Below, one piece after another: positions 17,075 to 26,085 of a stretch of DNA of 64,000 bases. Position numbers and translations under genes: made by a program. The notes beneath the pieces are model-generated. The model was not told the DNA's origin, did no database searches, and saw only the letters and a program-made list of their open reading frames with translations. Source of the stretch: Duganella sp. 1224. GTDB lineage: Bacteria > Pseudomonadota > Gammaproteobacteria > Burkholderiales > Burkholderiaceae_D. The stretch's first letter is position 1, and each line of letters opens with the position of its first letter. The DNA lies in the NCBI RefSeq assembly GCF_013408245.1, contig NZ_JACBYS010000001.1, positions 1,674,001 to 1,738,000 on the forward strand, read 5' to 3'.

Positions 17075-18212
17075 CGTCGGACGCCAGTTCACGCCGCGCC
17101 ACGCCATCATCATCGGCGGCTCGCTCGGCGGCCTGTTCACGGCGGTGACGCTGCGCGCCATCGGCTGGACCTTCGAAATCATCGAGCGTTCGCCGCACGA
17201 ACTCGATAGCCGCGGCGGCGGCCTGGTGCTGCAGCCGGACGTGCTGGCGGCGCTGCGCTTCGCCGGCATCCGCGTCACCGACGCCATCGGCGTGCCGTCG
17301 GCCGACCGCATCTACCTGGACCGCGACGACGCCGTGGTCTACCGCAATTTCATGCCGCAGACGCAAACCTCATGGGGCACGCTGTACAGCATGATGCGCG
17401 CCACCATCCCCGCCGACCAGATCCACAGCGGCGAGGAGTTCGTCGGCTTCGAGCCGGGCCACGGCAAGGTGCGCGCCCTCTTCGCCAGCGGCCGCAGCGC
17501 GGTGGGCGACCTGCTGGTGGGCGCCGACGGCCCGCACTCGACGCTGCGCGCACTGCTGCGGCCCGGCAGCCTGCCGCGCTACGCCGGCTACGTCGCCTGG
17601 CGCGGGCTGGCGCCGGAGCGGCGCGTGTCCGAGCGCGCGCGCTCCCTGCTGGAAGGCACGTTCGCCTTCCAGCAGGGACCGGGCCACATGCTGCTGGAAT
17701 ACATGGTGCCCGGCGAGGATGGCTCGGTGCGGCCGGGCGAACGGCGCTGGAACTGGGTCTGGTATCGCAAGGTCGACGCCGCCGCGCTGCCGGCGCTGCT
17801 GCTCGACCGCGCCGGCCGCCAGCACAGCTACTCGCTGCCGCCGGGCACCGCCAAGCAGGCCGACACCGAGGCCCTGCGCGCCGACGGCCGCGCCATGCTG
17901 GCGCCGGCCTTCCAGGAGCTGATGGCGGCCACCGACGACATCTTCCTGCAAACCATCCAGGACCTGCAGATGGACCAGATGGTGTTTGGCCGCGCCATCC
18001 TGCTGGGCGACGCCGCCTTCATCCCGCGACCGCACACCGCCGGCGGCTCGGCCAAGGCCGCCGCCAACGCGCTGGCGCTGGCCCTGGCGCTGCGCAACGA
18101 CCACGCCGGCATCGACGCCAGCCTGCGCGAATGGCAGCACCAGCAGCGCGAAGCCGGCTACCGCATGACCGACTCCGGCATCGCCATGGGCCAACAGATC
18201 ATGAGCCTGTAA
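17067..18212 (+). CDS. FAD-dependent aromatic hydroxylase-like monooxygenase
   Basis: 381 residues of the PHBH-like class A flavoprotein monooxygenase fold: Rossmann motif GGSLGG (17-22), the DG motif LLVGADGPHSTLR, and the GD motif ILLGDAAFIPRPHTAGG. The stretches YAGYVAWRG and RPHTAGGSAKAA resemble 2,6-dihydroxypyridine 3-hydroxylase (DHPH), so a nitrogen heterocycle or other aromatic substrate is plausible; no catabolic neighbours support a specific one. It overlaps the DsbA-like gene by 8 bases. The family uses NADPH and oxygen. Confidence 0.88.
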   Translation: MNDVGRQFTPRHAIIIGGSLGGLFTAVTLRAIGWTFEIIERSPHELDSRGGGLVLQPDVLAALRFAGIRVTDAIGVPSADRIYLDRDDAVVYRNFMPQTQTSWGTLYSMMRATIPADQIHSGEEFVGFEPGHGKVRALFASGRSAVGDLLVGADGPHSTLRALLRPGSLPRYAGYVAWRGLAPERRVSERARSLLEGTFAFQQGPGHMLLEYMVPGEDGSVRPGERRWNWVWYRKVDAAALPALLLDRAGRQHSYSLPPGTAKQADTEALRADGRAMLAPAFQELMAATDDIFLQTIQDLQMDQMVFGRAILLGDAAFIPRPHTAGGSAKAAANALALALALRNDHAGIDASLREWQHQQREAGYRMTDSGIAMGQQIMSL

Positions 18213-18276
18213 GAGAGAGGGCGCGAGCTGGACGGTCGGCTACAATGGGCTCATCGTCAACGCCTCCGCTCATCTC

Positions 18277-20121
18277 ATGGAACATGGTTTTCTGCTGCAT
18301 ACCACCTTTTACCTGGTTGCCGCCGTGCTGCTGGTGCCGCTGGCCAAGCGCGTCGGCATGGGCGCGGTGCTGGGCTACCTGATCGCCGGCGCCATCATCG
18401 GCCCATGGGGCCTGAAGCTGATCGGCAATGTCGAGGATGTGCTGAGCATCTCGGAATTCGGCGTGGTGCTGATGCTGTTCCTGATCGGGCTGGAGCTGGA
18501 GCCGAAAAAACTGTGGGCGCTGCGGCGGCCGATCTTTGGCTGGGGCGGCGCGCAGGTGCTGGTGGTCAGCGCCGTGCTGGCCGGCATCGGCGTGGCGTGT
18601 GGCGTCGACTGGAAAATCGCGCTGGTGGCCGGCCTGGGGCTGTCGCTCTCGTCCACCGCCATCGTGCTGGCCACGCTGGGCGAGCGCAAGCTGCTGTCCA
18701 GTCCCGCCGGCTCGGCCAGCTTCTCGATCCTGCTGCTGCAGGACATCGCCGCCATCCCGATGATCGCACTGGTGCCGCTGCTGGCCGGCGTGGCCGCCGA
18801 ACATGGCGGCGGCGGCTGGCTGCGCGTGGTCAAAATCGGCGCCGTGTTCATGACGCTGATGGCCTTTGGCCGCTGCCTGGTCAACCCCATCATGCGGCTG
18901 CTCGCGCGCACCGGGCTGCGCGAACTGTTCACCGCCTTTGCGCTGTTGCTGATCATCGGCATCTGCCTGCTGATGGAATGGGTCGGCCTGTCGCTGGCGC
19001 TGGGCACCTTTGCCGCCGGCGTGCTGCTGGCGGACTCGGAATACCGGCACCAGCTGGTGAGCGACCTGGAACCGTTCAAGGGCCTGCTGCTCGGCCTGTT
19101 CTTCATGGCGGTCGGCATGTCGGCCGACTTCGGCATCCTGCGCGCCCAGCCGCTGCTGATCGTCGGCCTGACCTGCGGCCTGCTGCTGGTCAAGGGCGCG
19201 CTGCTGTATGGCATGGCCTACTGGTTCGAGATCCCGCGCAGCCAGCGGCTGTTCTTCGCGCTGCTGATGTCGCAGGGCGGCGAGTTCGCCTTCGTGGTGT
19301 TCGGCACCGCAGTCGACACCAAGGTGCTGGCGCCGGAAACCTCGGCCATGCTGGTGATGGTGGTGACTTTGTCGATGGTGGCCACGCCGCTGCTGCTGTT
19401 GCTGCACGACCGGCTGGTGGCGCCGCATCTGCGCGCCGCGAAGAAACAGCGCCAGGCCGACAAGATCGAGGTCGAGAACCCGGTCATCATCGCCGGCTTC
19501 GGCCGCTTCGGCCAGATCATCGGCCGTCTGCTGAGCGCCAACCGCATCGGCGTGACCGTGCTCGACCACGATCCCGACCAGATCGAGCTGCTGCGCCGGT
19601 TCGGCCTGGAAGTATTCTACGGCGACGCCACCCGCATCGACCTGCTGGAAGCAGCCGGCATCGGCAAGGCGCGGGCGCTGGTGATTGCCATCGACGACGT
19701 GGCCGACAGCCTGGCGCTGGTGGACGCGGTGCGCGAGCGCTACCCGTCGCTGACGCTGCTGGCGCGGGCGCGCAACGTCAACCATTACTACGAGCTGTTG
19801 AACCGCGGCGTCACGCTGATCGAGCGCGAGACGTTTGAAGCGGCGCTGCAGCTGGGCGGCAAGGTGCTGGAACAGCTGGGCGTGAGCGCCGAGCGCGCGG
19901 CGCAGGCCACCAACCTGTTCCGCACCCACAACCTGAAAACGCTGATGGAAGTCTATCCGCACCAGCAGGATCAGGAAAAGATGGCCTCGCTGGCGCGCAA
20001 GGGCCGCCTGGAGCTGGAGGAAATGATGGCCGGCGACGCCGAAGCCTTCAAGGATGTGGAAGTGCTGGCCGGCGACAACCGCGCCGACCAGCCAGCGATT
20101 ACGCCGCGGCAGTCGCCTTAG
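18277..20121 (+). CDS. CPA2 cation:proton antiporter, Kef-type
   Basis: 614 residues. About twelve membrane helices fill residues 1-380, with Kef/CPA2 landmarks such as GLSLSSTAIVLATLGE and LLLQDIAAIPM, where the conserved Asp of the ion-binding site lies. The C-terminal part is a regulatory RCK_N/TrkA-N Rossmann domain: IIAGFGRFGQIIGRLL near residues 403-418 and the acidic strand end LDHDPDQIE. This is the plan of KefB/KefC, ligand-gated potassium efflux systems, though I see no KefF/KefG ancillary protein beside it and cannot confirm glutathione gating. Its end overlaps the convergent small gene by 23 bases. Confidence 0.9.
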   Translation: MEHGFLLHTTFYLVAAVLLVPLAKRVGMGAVLGYLIAGAIIGPWGLKLIGNVEDVLSISEFGVVLMLFLIGLELEPKKLWALRRPIFGWGGAQVLVVSAVLAGIGVACGVDWKIALVAGLGLSLSSTAIVLATLGERKLLSSPAGSASFSILLLQDIAAIPMIALVPLLAGVAAEHGGGGWLRVVKIGAVFMTLMAFGRCLVNPIMRLLARTGLRELFTAFALLLIIGICLLMEWVGLSLALGTFAAGVLLADSEYRHQLVSDLEPFKGLLLGLFFMAVGMSADFGILRAQPLLIVGLTCGLLLVKGALLYGMAYWFEIPRSQRLFFALLMSQGGEFAFVVFGTAVDTKVLAPETSAMLVMVVTLSMVATPLLLLLHDRLVAPHLRAAKKQRQADKIEVENPVIIAGFGRFGQIIGRLLSANRIGVTVLDHDPDQIELLRRFGLEVFYGDATRIDLLEAAGIGKARALVIAIDDVADSLALVDAVRERYPSLTLLARARNVNHYYELLNRGVTLIERETFEAALQLGGKVLEQLGVSAERAAQATNLFRTHNLKTLMEVYPHQQDQEKMASLARKGRLELEEMMAGDAEAFKDVEVLAGDNRADQPAITPRQSP

Positions 20122-20371
20122 GCTTGCGCGGAGCGCGCGGCTTTTTCGGCTTTTCCACCGCCTCGGCGGCCTGGCCCTTGCCCTTGACCGCCTCGATCAG
20201 CGCGGCAACATAGGTGTTGCGGGCGGTCTGGGCGATCGCCACCTGCTGCTGCAGACGGGCCAGTTCGGCGTCGACCACCTGCACGTTCAGGGCTTGCATC
20301 TTGGCGGCTTCGTTCAGGTTCTCCGAGGCGTACGAGGTTCCGTTGATCGTGATGTATTGCGGCAAACTCAT
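20099..20371 (-). CDS. Small DUF6447-like protein
   Basis: 90 residues. The N-terminal ~65 residues (ITINGTSY...LNEAAKMQALNVQVVDAE) resemble the DUF6447 family of small proteins: a short beta hairpin followed by a long helix ARLQQQVAIAQTARNTYV. The C terminus is a basic KPKKPRAPRKPK tail that could contact nucleic acid or membrane. Function is not known. An AAGGAACA-type ribosome site precedes the start. Its 3' end overlaps the Kef gene tail to tail. Confidence 0.75.
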   Translation of the reverse strand: MSLPQYITINGTSYASENLNEAAKMQALNVQVVDAELARLQQQVAIAQTARNTYVAALIEAVKGKGQAAEAVEKPKKPRAPRKPKATAAA

Positions 20372-20454
20372 TATGTTCCTTTTGTAAATACAATTTTCAG
20401 CGCAGCATTATGGCTTTCATGCCCGGCACTGTCAACGCAGGCCGGGCGCCGCGC

Positions 20455-20985
20455 TTACTCGCCCTTGGCCATCTGGCCGAACACCTCATCGCGCCGCACC
20501 CAGGCGTGATACAGGGCCGCGCCCAAGTGCGCCAGCACCGTCAGGAACAGCACATAGGCCAGCAGGCCGTGCAGCGGCCGCAGCCAGCCATACACCGCCG
20601 GGTTGTGCGGCAGGATGGCCGGCAGGTGCACGCCGCCGAACATCGGGATCGGGTAGCCACCGGCCGACAGCATGGCCCAGCCGATCAGCGGCATGGTCAG
20701 CATCAGGCCGTACAGCAGCCAGTGCGACGCGTGCGCGGCGAATTGCTGGATCAGCGGCAGATCGGCCGGCAGCGGCGGCGTCGGCCGGGTGATCCGGTTA
20801 ATCAGGCGCACGATGGCCAGCAGCAGAATGGCGATGCCGAGCGGCCGGTGCAGCGCCAGCAATTCATCGCGGTGGCGCAGCGACACCACCATGGCGGCGC
20901 CAATGAACAGCATGGCGAGAATGGCGAGCGCCATCGTCCAGTGCAGCAGGCGCGCGAGCAGGTTGAAGTGACGTGGACGATTCAT
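20455..20985 (-). CDS. Cytochrome b561 family membrane protein
   Basis: 176 residues; start chosen at MNRPRHFNLLARLLHW because b561 proteins begin just before helix 1 and the ATG overlaps the catalase stop. Four transmembrane helices. Candidate heme ligands are H15 in LLHW, the His in LALHRPLG, the His in AAHASHWLLYG and H/W pairs in LRPLHGLLAY. It would carry electrons from the quinone pool across the inner membrane, probably to the catalase-like protein encoded upstream, since this pair recurs in proteobacteria. Confidence 0.88.
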   Translation of the reverse strand: MNRPRHFNLLARLLHWTMALAILAMLFIGAAMVVSLRHRDELLALHRPLGIAILLLAIVRLINRITRPTPPLPADLPLIQQFAAHASHWLLYGLMLTMPLIGWAMLSAGGYPIPMFGGVHLPAILPHNPAVYGWLRPLHGLLAYVLFLTVLAHLGAALYHAWVRRDEVFGQMAKGE

Positions 20986-22055
20986 CGGGCGCTCCCGTTC
21001 TGGCTGGTCGGATAGGCGGATTTGCCTTGGCTGATTTCGTGTTCGCGGCGGTTGAACGACACCGAATAGGCCGCCGAGCGCGCGTGCAGGATAGGATCGT
21101 CGCTGGCGGCGATGCCGGTCGGCAGGATCAGCGGGTCGAAATTGAGGTCGCGGCACGGGCCGTCGGCCTGCGCTTCGGCGCGCTGGATGCTGAGGGTGGC
21201 GATGGTCACTTCCTGGCGCGTGTCCGGCCAGGCCTTCGACGGATCGGTGATCGGATCGCCGGGCGCGGCGATTTGCACCACCATGTCCCACAGCAGCGGG
21301 CCGGCGGCCAGGCGGATGTTGAGGTCCTGCGACAGGAAGTTGGGATCGGCGGCCTGCTCGGCGGTCATCGCCGCGAACGGCGTGCGCGGCCGCATCGACC
21401 AGCGCACCATGCGCTGGCCGCCCTGCGCGTCGGTCAGGCGGAAGGCGTTGACGCCGTTGAAGCGCGTGTTGCCCAGGCTATCCGAGCGGGGCGCGCTCTT
21501 GGCCCAGGCCAGGAAGGTGGCGATCTCCGGATGCGCGGCCAGCACCGCCTTCATCTTGCTCGGATCCGGCTTGCCGGTGGCAGGATCGGGCAAGCCGGCC
21601 TCGTTCAGCGCCTGGAATCCCTGCGGCGTGGACGAGGCAAAGAACGGAAAACTGTTCATGGCGACGCGCCACTCCTGGCCATCATCCGTCTTGATCTGCA
21701 CCGCCATGCCACGCACCGGCGACGCGCCGTCCGGCGCATAGGGATTGTTGGACGAGGCCGAAAAGCGGCCGATGACCGCGATCGACGGCTGCGAAAACGC
21801 CCGCGCGGTCGACAACTTCGCCGCCTCGGCGGTCGGCGCAAACGTGCCGGCAAAGCAGATGCCCTTGCTGTGCGCGCGCCGGAAGCCCGGCTGCTGCTTG
21901 CCGGACGCCTCGGCGGTGTCCATCATGTTCTGCGGCGTGAGGCCGTGGCCGCCAAGCCAGCCGCCCACCCACGCGAACAGCGCGGCGGCCACGGCCAAAA
22001 TCAAAGCAATAGGTAACAGCAGCAGCATGGAGCCGCGCGGTGTCGATGAGGGCAT
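20982..22055 (-). CDS. Membrane-anchored catalase-family (SrpA-like) heme protein
   Basis: 357 residues with an N-terminal signal anchor (LLLLPIALILAVAAALFAWV). Small catalase fold: distal His H62 in RRAHSKGICFAGTF, the conserved VIGRFSASSNNP strand, distal Asn in MNSFPFF, and the heme-ligand Tyr in the C-terminal RSAAYSVSFNRR. It is shorter than true catalases, as in the catalase-related peroxidases. It likely acts on the periplasmic face and may draw electrons from the cytochrome b561 encoded immediately downstream (4-base overlap), acting as a peroxidase instead of a dismutating catalase; that coupling is inference. Confidence 0.88.
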   Translation of the reverse strand: MPSSTPRGSMLLLLPIALILAVAAALFAWVGGWLGGHGLTPQNMMDTAEASGKQQPGFRRAHSKGICFAGTFAPTAEAAKLSTARAFSQPSIAVIGRFSASSNNPYAPDGASPVRGMAVQIKTDDGQEWRVAMNSFPFFASSTPQGFQALNEAGLPDPATGKPDPSKMKAVLAAHPEIATFLAWAKSAPRSDSLGNTRFNGVNAFRLTDAQGGQRMVRWSMRPRTPFAAMTAEQAADPNFLSQDLNIRLAAGPLLWDMVVQIAAPGDPITDPSKAWPDTRQEVTIATLSIQRAEAQADGPCRDLNFDPLILPTGIAASDDPILHARSAAYSVSFNRREHEISQGKSAYPTSQNGSAR

Positions 22056-22457
22056 GTTCGCCTGCCTTTCAGTGGGTTAAGTAGCCAGCAACAACGATTG
22101 TCGCGTGGATAACTCCACATCTTAAGCCAAAGTCGAACTCATCGGTGTACGTTAGTGGATTGCCAAGGTGATCAGCTTGAGTGCGCTGGAAAGATTCAGG
22201 GACGCAGTCCGTGAACGGATTTCAGCTCGATAAAAAGTGAGTCGCACGTTCGAAGATCAATGGAACGCTATTTGCGAATGATGAGGCCGCACATATCCGA
22301 CGCGCAGCCAGCAGAACTCGGGATGGCTCCTTGCGCGGATGCCCTACTCAAACTCAATCTTTTCTAGACCTTAATGTTGTTTTTATGAGCATTGTTACTT
22401 TTTGTGAATTTAAGCGGTCGGTAAATGGCTAGTCTTAGATAAGGGGGGTTCGTAGAC
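22056..22457. other. AT-richer non-coding stretch, no gene recognised
   Basis: About 400 bases between the catalase gene and the small membrane ORF, visibly poorer in G+C than its surroundings. I find no open frame with a ribosome site, no tRNA, and no convincing terminator. It reads as part of the decayed island that ends at tRNA-Val. Confidence 0.5.
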
Positions 22458-22766
22458 ATGCGATCATTTAAGCCGGTTCTCTATTTTTTCGTGAAACTGG
22501 TCATACGCTCCATTGCAACATATCAGCTATATGTGGCATTGAGACAATCTGAGGTCGGGGTTGATCCGAGCGTTTTATTTCATCTTGGCTGCGCCTTGCT
22601 AATTTTCATGTTGTCTACGAATGAATTCCTAAAATCAACTGCGAAGTGGGGAAAGCCTGTCTCTCAATCGCTCACTGCACCACCTGTTTGGTTCGCATTG
22701 CTAACCGCCACTTGCTACTGTTTGTTCGGTATCGCGGCTGTCTGGAATTTCTTTTACTTCCCTTAG
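22458..22766 (+). CDS. Hypothetical small membrane protein in AT-rich scar
   Basis: 102 residues with a good ribosome site (AAGGGGGG, 22441-22448). About three hydrophobic segments are visible (YFFVKLVIRSIATYQLYVAL; VLFHLGCALLIFML; VWFALLTATCYCLFGIAAVW). I recognise no family. Base composition and codon use are less GC-rich than in neighbouring genes, which fits foreign origin. It sits in the remnant island next to the broken integrase. It could be a cargo gene or a decaying fragment. Confidence 0.5.
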   Translation: MRSFKPVLYFFVKLVIRSIATYQLYVALRQSEVGVDPSVLFHLGCALLIFMLSTNEFLKSTAKWGKPVSQSLTAPPVWFALLTATCYCLFGIAAVWNFFYFP

Positions 22767-22882
22767 AAGCTGAATTGAACTCGATTTCAGTCGATAATGA
22801 TGAGCAGTATATAAATAACGAGGAATCCTCCTCAAGCCAGCAGCAGTTGCGCCGACATGCAGTGACTTTGCATACAGTGTAG

Positions 22883-23079
22883 TCGGCATGGCGCCGCGTG
22901 CGGGTGAAGACTGGCATCTCCGCTGCGAACTTCCACGACCTGCGCCACTCGTGTGCGAGTATCACGCTCAGCCTGTGGGGGGGCTCTACACCATCAGCAA
23001 AATCCTGGGCCACGCGAACGTGCAAACGACGCAGCGAGAGGCGCTGGACAAGCTTTCGCAGCTGGTGGGGAAAAAGTAA
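22883..23079 (+). pseudogene. Tyrosine recombinase (integrase) C-terminal remnant, frameshifted
   Basis: Two frames hold the two halves of a phage-type integrase C terminus. The first frame reads ANFHDLRHSCAS, the box with the His-x-x-Arg catalytic pair. After a run of seven G (22977-22983) the continuation moves to another frame, LYTISKILGHANVQTTQR, the LGH box. The catalytic Tyr expected just after TTQR is absent; the sequence goes straight to EALDKLSQLVGKK and a stop. The N-terminal catalytic domain and DNA-binding part are missing. The remnant points toward tRNA-Val 88 bases away, the usual position of an integrase beside its attachment site. Confidence 0.8.
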
Positions 23080-23103
23080 ATTACACTGAAAAATTACACT
23101 CAA

Positions 23104-23135
23104 CAAAAAAGCCGATCTGTTTAAAGATCGGCTTT
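23104..23135 (-). terminator. Intrinsic terminator downstream of tRNA-Val
   Basis: GCCGATCT / AGATCGGC forms an 8-bp stem with a 6-base loop; on the minus strand it is followed by six T. It terminates transcription leaving the tRNA-Val gene. Confidence 0.85.
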
Positions 23136-23167
23136 CTATGTAAGTGATTGATTTCACTTTGAATTCT

Positions 23168-23242
23168 TGGTGGGAAGTGCAAGTTTCGAACTTGCGACCC
23201 CTGCAGTGTGAATGCAGTGCTCTACCCCTGAGCTAACCTCCC
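23168..23242 (-). tRNA. tRNA-Val (anticodon CAC)
   Basis: 75 nt including an encoded CCA. Acceptor stem GGGAGGT/ACTTCCC (one G-U pair), D arm AGCTCAGGGGTAGAGC, anticodon stem CTGCA/TGCAG with loop TTCACAC giving anticodon CAC, and T arm GCAAG-TTCGAAA-CTTGC. It reads GUG codons. It lies 50 bases after dnaQ on the same strand and is followed by an intrinsic terminator. Its 3' end is the likely former attachment site of the adjacent island remnant. Confidence 0.95.
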
Positions 23243-23292
23243 GTCGAGTGCGAGCATTATAGACCTTGCCCGCAAGAAGCGCAAGAGCTGTT

Positions 23293-24009
23293 TTATGCCG
23301 CCACTTGCGGCGTCATCGAGGCGGTCCAGATGCACTGGCCTTTGACTGCCTTGTCCAGCCCGGCGAGCGTGTCGGCGTGGGCGGCCAGCTCCTCTTGCGA
23401 CGCCGGCAGGAAGATGATCTCGGCCATGGCCACCGGTTCCAGCGCCGCGCTGAGGTCCACCACCTCTTCTTCCACGTCCATGCCCAGGCTGTTCTGGCCG
23501 CGGGTCATGGCCAGGTAGACGTCGGCCAGCAGCTCGGCGTCCAGCAGTGCGCCGTGCAGTTTGCGGTGGGCGTTGGAGATGCCGTAACGGTCGCACAGCG
23601 CGTCCAGCGAGTTGCGCTTGCCAGGATGGAGCTCCTTGGCCTGCACCAGCGTGTCGATCACGCCGCCGATGTGGTCGGTGAAGTCCGGCAGGTTGAGCAG
23701 CTTGAACTCGTGGTTCAGGAAGCCGAGGTCGAACGGCGCGTTGTGGATAATGACTTCGGCGCCCTGGATGTACGCGCGCAGCTGGTCGATGATCTCGTGG
23801 AACTTCGGCTTGTCGCTCAGGAACTCGGTGGTCAGGCCGTGGACGTTCAGCGCGCCCTCTTCCGATTCGCGCTCCGGATTGATGTAGAAGTGCAGGTTGT
23901 TGCCCGTCAGCTTGCGGTCGAGCAGCTCGACGCAGCCGATTTCCAGGATGCGGTTGCCCAGCTTGGGGTTGATACCGGTGGTTTCCGTATCGAGTACGAT
24001 TTGGCGCAT
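23293..24009 (-). CDS. dnaQ: DNA polymerase III epsilon subunit, proofreading exonuclease
   Basis: 238 residues. DEDDh exonuclease motifs: ExoI LDTETTGINP (D7, E9), ExoII HNAPFDLGFLN, ExoIII HGALLDAELLADVY with the catalytic His and Asp. The C-terminal ~50 residues match the region that binds the alpha subunit. It removes mispaired 3' ends during replication. Its place after rnhA (33-base gap) is a conserved proteobacterial arrangement. Confidence 0.95.
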   Translation of the reverse strand: MRQIVLDTETTGINPKLGNRILEIGCVELLDRKLTGNNLHFYINPERESEEGALNVHGLTTEFLSDKPKFHEIIDQLRAYIQGAEVIIHNAPFDLGFLNHEFKLLNLPDFTDHIGGVIDTLVQAKELHPGKRNSLDALCDRYGISNAHRKLHGALLDAELLADVYLAMTRGQNSLGMDVEEEVVDLSAALEPVAMAEIIFLPASQEELAAHADTLAGLDKAVKGQCIWTASMTPQVAA

Positions 24010-24042
24010 AGTAGTCCGAAATTAATTGCAGAGCGCAGTATA

Positions 24043-24486
24043 TCAGCGCCCGCGCGCCACTTCCACGCCGCGATTGGCCAGCAGGTCGGCCCGCTCGTTG
24101 CCCGGGTGGCCATTGTGGCCGCGCACCCAGCGCCACTCGACGGTGTGCATTTGCTGCGCCGCGTCGAGCGCCTTCCACAGGTCGTCGTTCTTGACCGGTT
24201 CCTTGGTCGAGGTTTTCCAGCCGCGCGCCTTCCAGCCGTGGATCCACTCGCTGATGCCCTTCTGCACGTACTGGCTGTCGGTGTGCAGCACCACCGTGCA
24301 CGGCCGCTTGAGCGCGCTCAGCGCTTCGATCACCGCCTGCAGCTCCATGCGGTTGTTGGTGGTGTCACGCGCGCCGCCGAAGATTTCCTTCTCGGCGTTG
24401 CCGGCCACCAGCAGCGCGCCCCAGCCGCCCAGGCCAGGGTTGCCCTTGCATGCGCCGTCGGTAAAAATTTCAACCTTATCATCCAT
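24043..24486 (-). CDS. rnhA: Ribonuclease HI
   Basis: 147 residues. Catalytic acids are in [11 protein letters not shown] (Asp), NNRMELQAV (Glu), [12 protein letters not shown] (Asp) and [15 protein letters not shown] (His and Asp). It degrades the RNA strand of RNA-DNA hybrids. The start overlaps the methyltransferase stop by 8 bases, so the two are translated from one message with dnaQ. Confidence 0.96.
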   Translation of the reverse strand: MDDKVEIFTDGACKGNPGLGGWGALLVAGNAEKEIFGGARDTTNNRMELQAVIEALSALKRPCTVVLHTDSQYVQKGISEWIHGWKARGWKTSTKEPVKNDDLWKALDAAQQMHTVEWRWVRGHNGHPGNERADLLANRGVEVARGR

Positions 24487-25255
24487 CCTGCTGTTCCCGT
24501 TGTTTGTTTGTGACCGGCACCACCGCCGGGGCGGTTGCCGTTTTTCTGGTCCATGCCGGACCGATCAAGCGCATGCCCTTGACGCGCTTGACTGCTTGTA
24601 TGATGTAGACGCCGCCGAGGTACGGCCACCAGCGCGAGCCGGCATTATCCATGAAGGCGTAGCGGTTGAGCCATTTTTCTGTGCGGCAGGCCGGCGCATA
24701 GCAGCCGAAGTGGCTCTGGCTGGCGCTCATATTCAGCAATTTTAACCAGTCTTTCATGCGCGGCATAGAGATCAGCTCCTCGGTGCGCGGCAGGAAGGAG
24801 GTGCCGCCGACGCGCCGCAGCACATGGCGCGCGCCCCACAGGCTGGCCGGATTGAAGCCGCAGATGATCACCTGCCCTTCCGGGATCAGCACCCGCTCGA
24901 CCTCGCGCAGCACCTGGTGCGGGTCGGTGGAGAACTCCAGCACGTGCGGCAGCACGACCAGGTCCAGGCTTTGCGAGGCGAACGGCAGTTCGGTGTAGTC
25001 GAGCGTGAGGTCGACCGCGCGCAGCGGCGGTTGCGCGGCGCGCGGCTTGCGGTCGGCCAGCAGTTTGTAGGGCATGCGGCTGGCGGCCAGGGCGTCGATT
25101 TGCGGCATGCCGATCTGCACCGCGTTGTAGCCGAAGATATCCGCTGTTAAATTATCGAGACAGCTTTGTTCCCACGCACGCATGTACACACCTGCGGGCG
25201 TTTGCAGCCAGCCTTCCAGCGCTATAATGGATTTCTCCGACCCCGCCTTATCCAT
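24479..25255 (-). CDS. Class I SAM-dependent methyltransferase-like protein
   Basis: 258 residues. Methyltransf_11-like: an acidic strand end ([13 protein letters not shown]), the post-motif region [16 protein letters not shown] and [21 protein letters not shown]. The glycine-rich motif I is weak (NAVQIGMPQ in place of a normal GxGxG), so SAM binding or catalysis is not certain. This family regularly precedes rnhA in beta- and gammaproteobacteria. Substrate unknown. It is divergent from gloB with a 20-base gap. Confidence 0.85.
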   Translation of the reverse strand: MDKAGSEKSIIALEGWLQTPAGVYMRAWEQSCLDNLTADIFGYNAVQIGMPQIDALAASRMPYKLLADRKPRAAQPPLRAVDLTLDYTELPFASQSLDLVVLPHVLEFSTDPHQVLREVERVLIPEGQVIICGFNPASLWGARHVLRRVGGTSFLPRTEELISMPRMKDWLKLLNMSASQSHFGCYAPACRTEKWLNRYAFMDNAGSRWWPYLGGVYIIQAVKRVKGMRLIGPAWTRKTATAPAVVPVTNKQREQQDG

Positions 25256-25275
25256 GCTTAGCCTTTAGCAATCCA

Positions 25276-26082
25276 ATGACCATATCTTCTACTCAAGCTC
25301 TCAGTGTTCTAACGGTTCCCGCATTCCGCGACAATTATCTGTGGTTGATACATGATGGCACACATGCCGCGGTAGTCGACCCCGGCGACGCCAAACCGAT
25401 CCTGGCGGCGCTCAAGGCTCACGGGCTCAAGCTCACCGCCATTCTACTCACCCATCACCATGCTGACCATATTGGCGGCGTTCCTGAATTATTACAGCAT
25501 TATCAGGTTCCCGTTTTCGGTCCGCGCAACGAGACCATCGCCGCCGTCACCTTGCCGGTGGGCGAAGGCAAGATCATCGATGTGCCGGGCCTGGCGCTCA
25601 AACTGTCGGTGCTGGATGTGCCCGGCCACACGATGGGCCATATCGCCTACGTGCGCGAGGCGGCCGACGATGCGCCAACCTGGCTGTTCTGCGGCGATAC
25701 GCTGTTTGCCGGCGGCTGCGGCCGGCTGTTCGAAGGGACGCCGGCGCAGATGATCAGTTCGCTGGGCAAGCTGGCGGCGCTGCCGGATGCCACGCTGGTG
25801 TATTGCGCGCACGAGTACACGCTGTCCAACCTGCGCTTCGCGCGCGTGGTGGAGCCGGACAATGTGGCGCTGCAGGAGCGCGTCAAGGTGGAAACCGACA
25901 AGCGCGAGCACGATGTGCCGACCGTGCCCAGCACCATCGGCATCGAAAAGGCCACCAACCCGTTCCTGCGTTATCGCGAGCCGGCGATAGCCGAGCAACT
26001 GGTGAAGGCCGGGCGTCTCGATCGCATCGATACGCCGCTGGCGACCTTCACCGCGCTGCGCTTGTGGAAGAACGACTTCTAA
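25276..26082 (+). CDS. gloB: Hydroxyacylglutathione hydrolase (glyoxalase II)
   Basis: 268 residues. Metallo-beta-lactamase fold with THHHADH, the binuclear-metal motif, followed by the further ligands in [11 protein letters not shown] and [17 protein letters not shown]. The C-terminal helical domain ([18 protein letters not shown]) binds the glutathione thioester. It hydrolyses S-D-lactoylglutathione to D-lactate and glutathione in methylglyoxal detoxification. It is convergent with aceB, with three bases between stops. Confidence 0.95.
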   Translation: MTISSTQALSVLTVPAFRDNYLWLIHDGTHAAVVDPGDAKPILAALKAHGLKLTAILLTHHHADHIGGVPELLQHYQVPVFGPRNETIAAVTLPVGEGKIIDVPGLALKLSVLDVPGHTMGHIAYVREAADDAPTWLFCGDTLFAGGCGRLFEGTPAQMISSLGKLAALPDATLVYCAHEYTLSNLRFARVVEPDNVALQERVKVETDKREHDVPTVPSTIGIEKATNPFLRYREPAIAEQLVKAGRLDRIDTPLATFTALRLWKNDF

Positions 26083-26085
26083 GGC

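Noticed and set aside
22646..22882. Second small plus-strand ORF overlapping the membrane protein
   Set aside because: No ribosome site, no recognisable features, and it is in another frame of the better supported gene.
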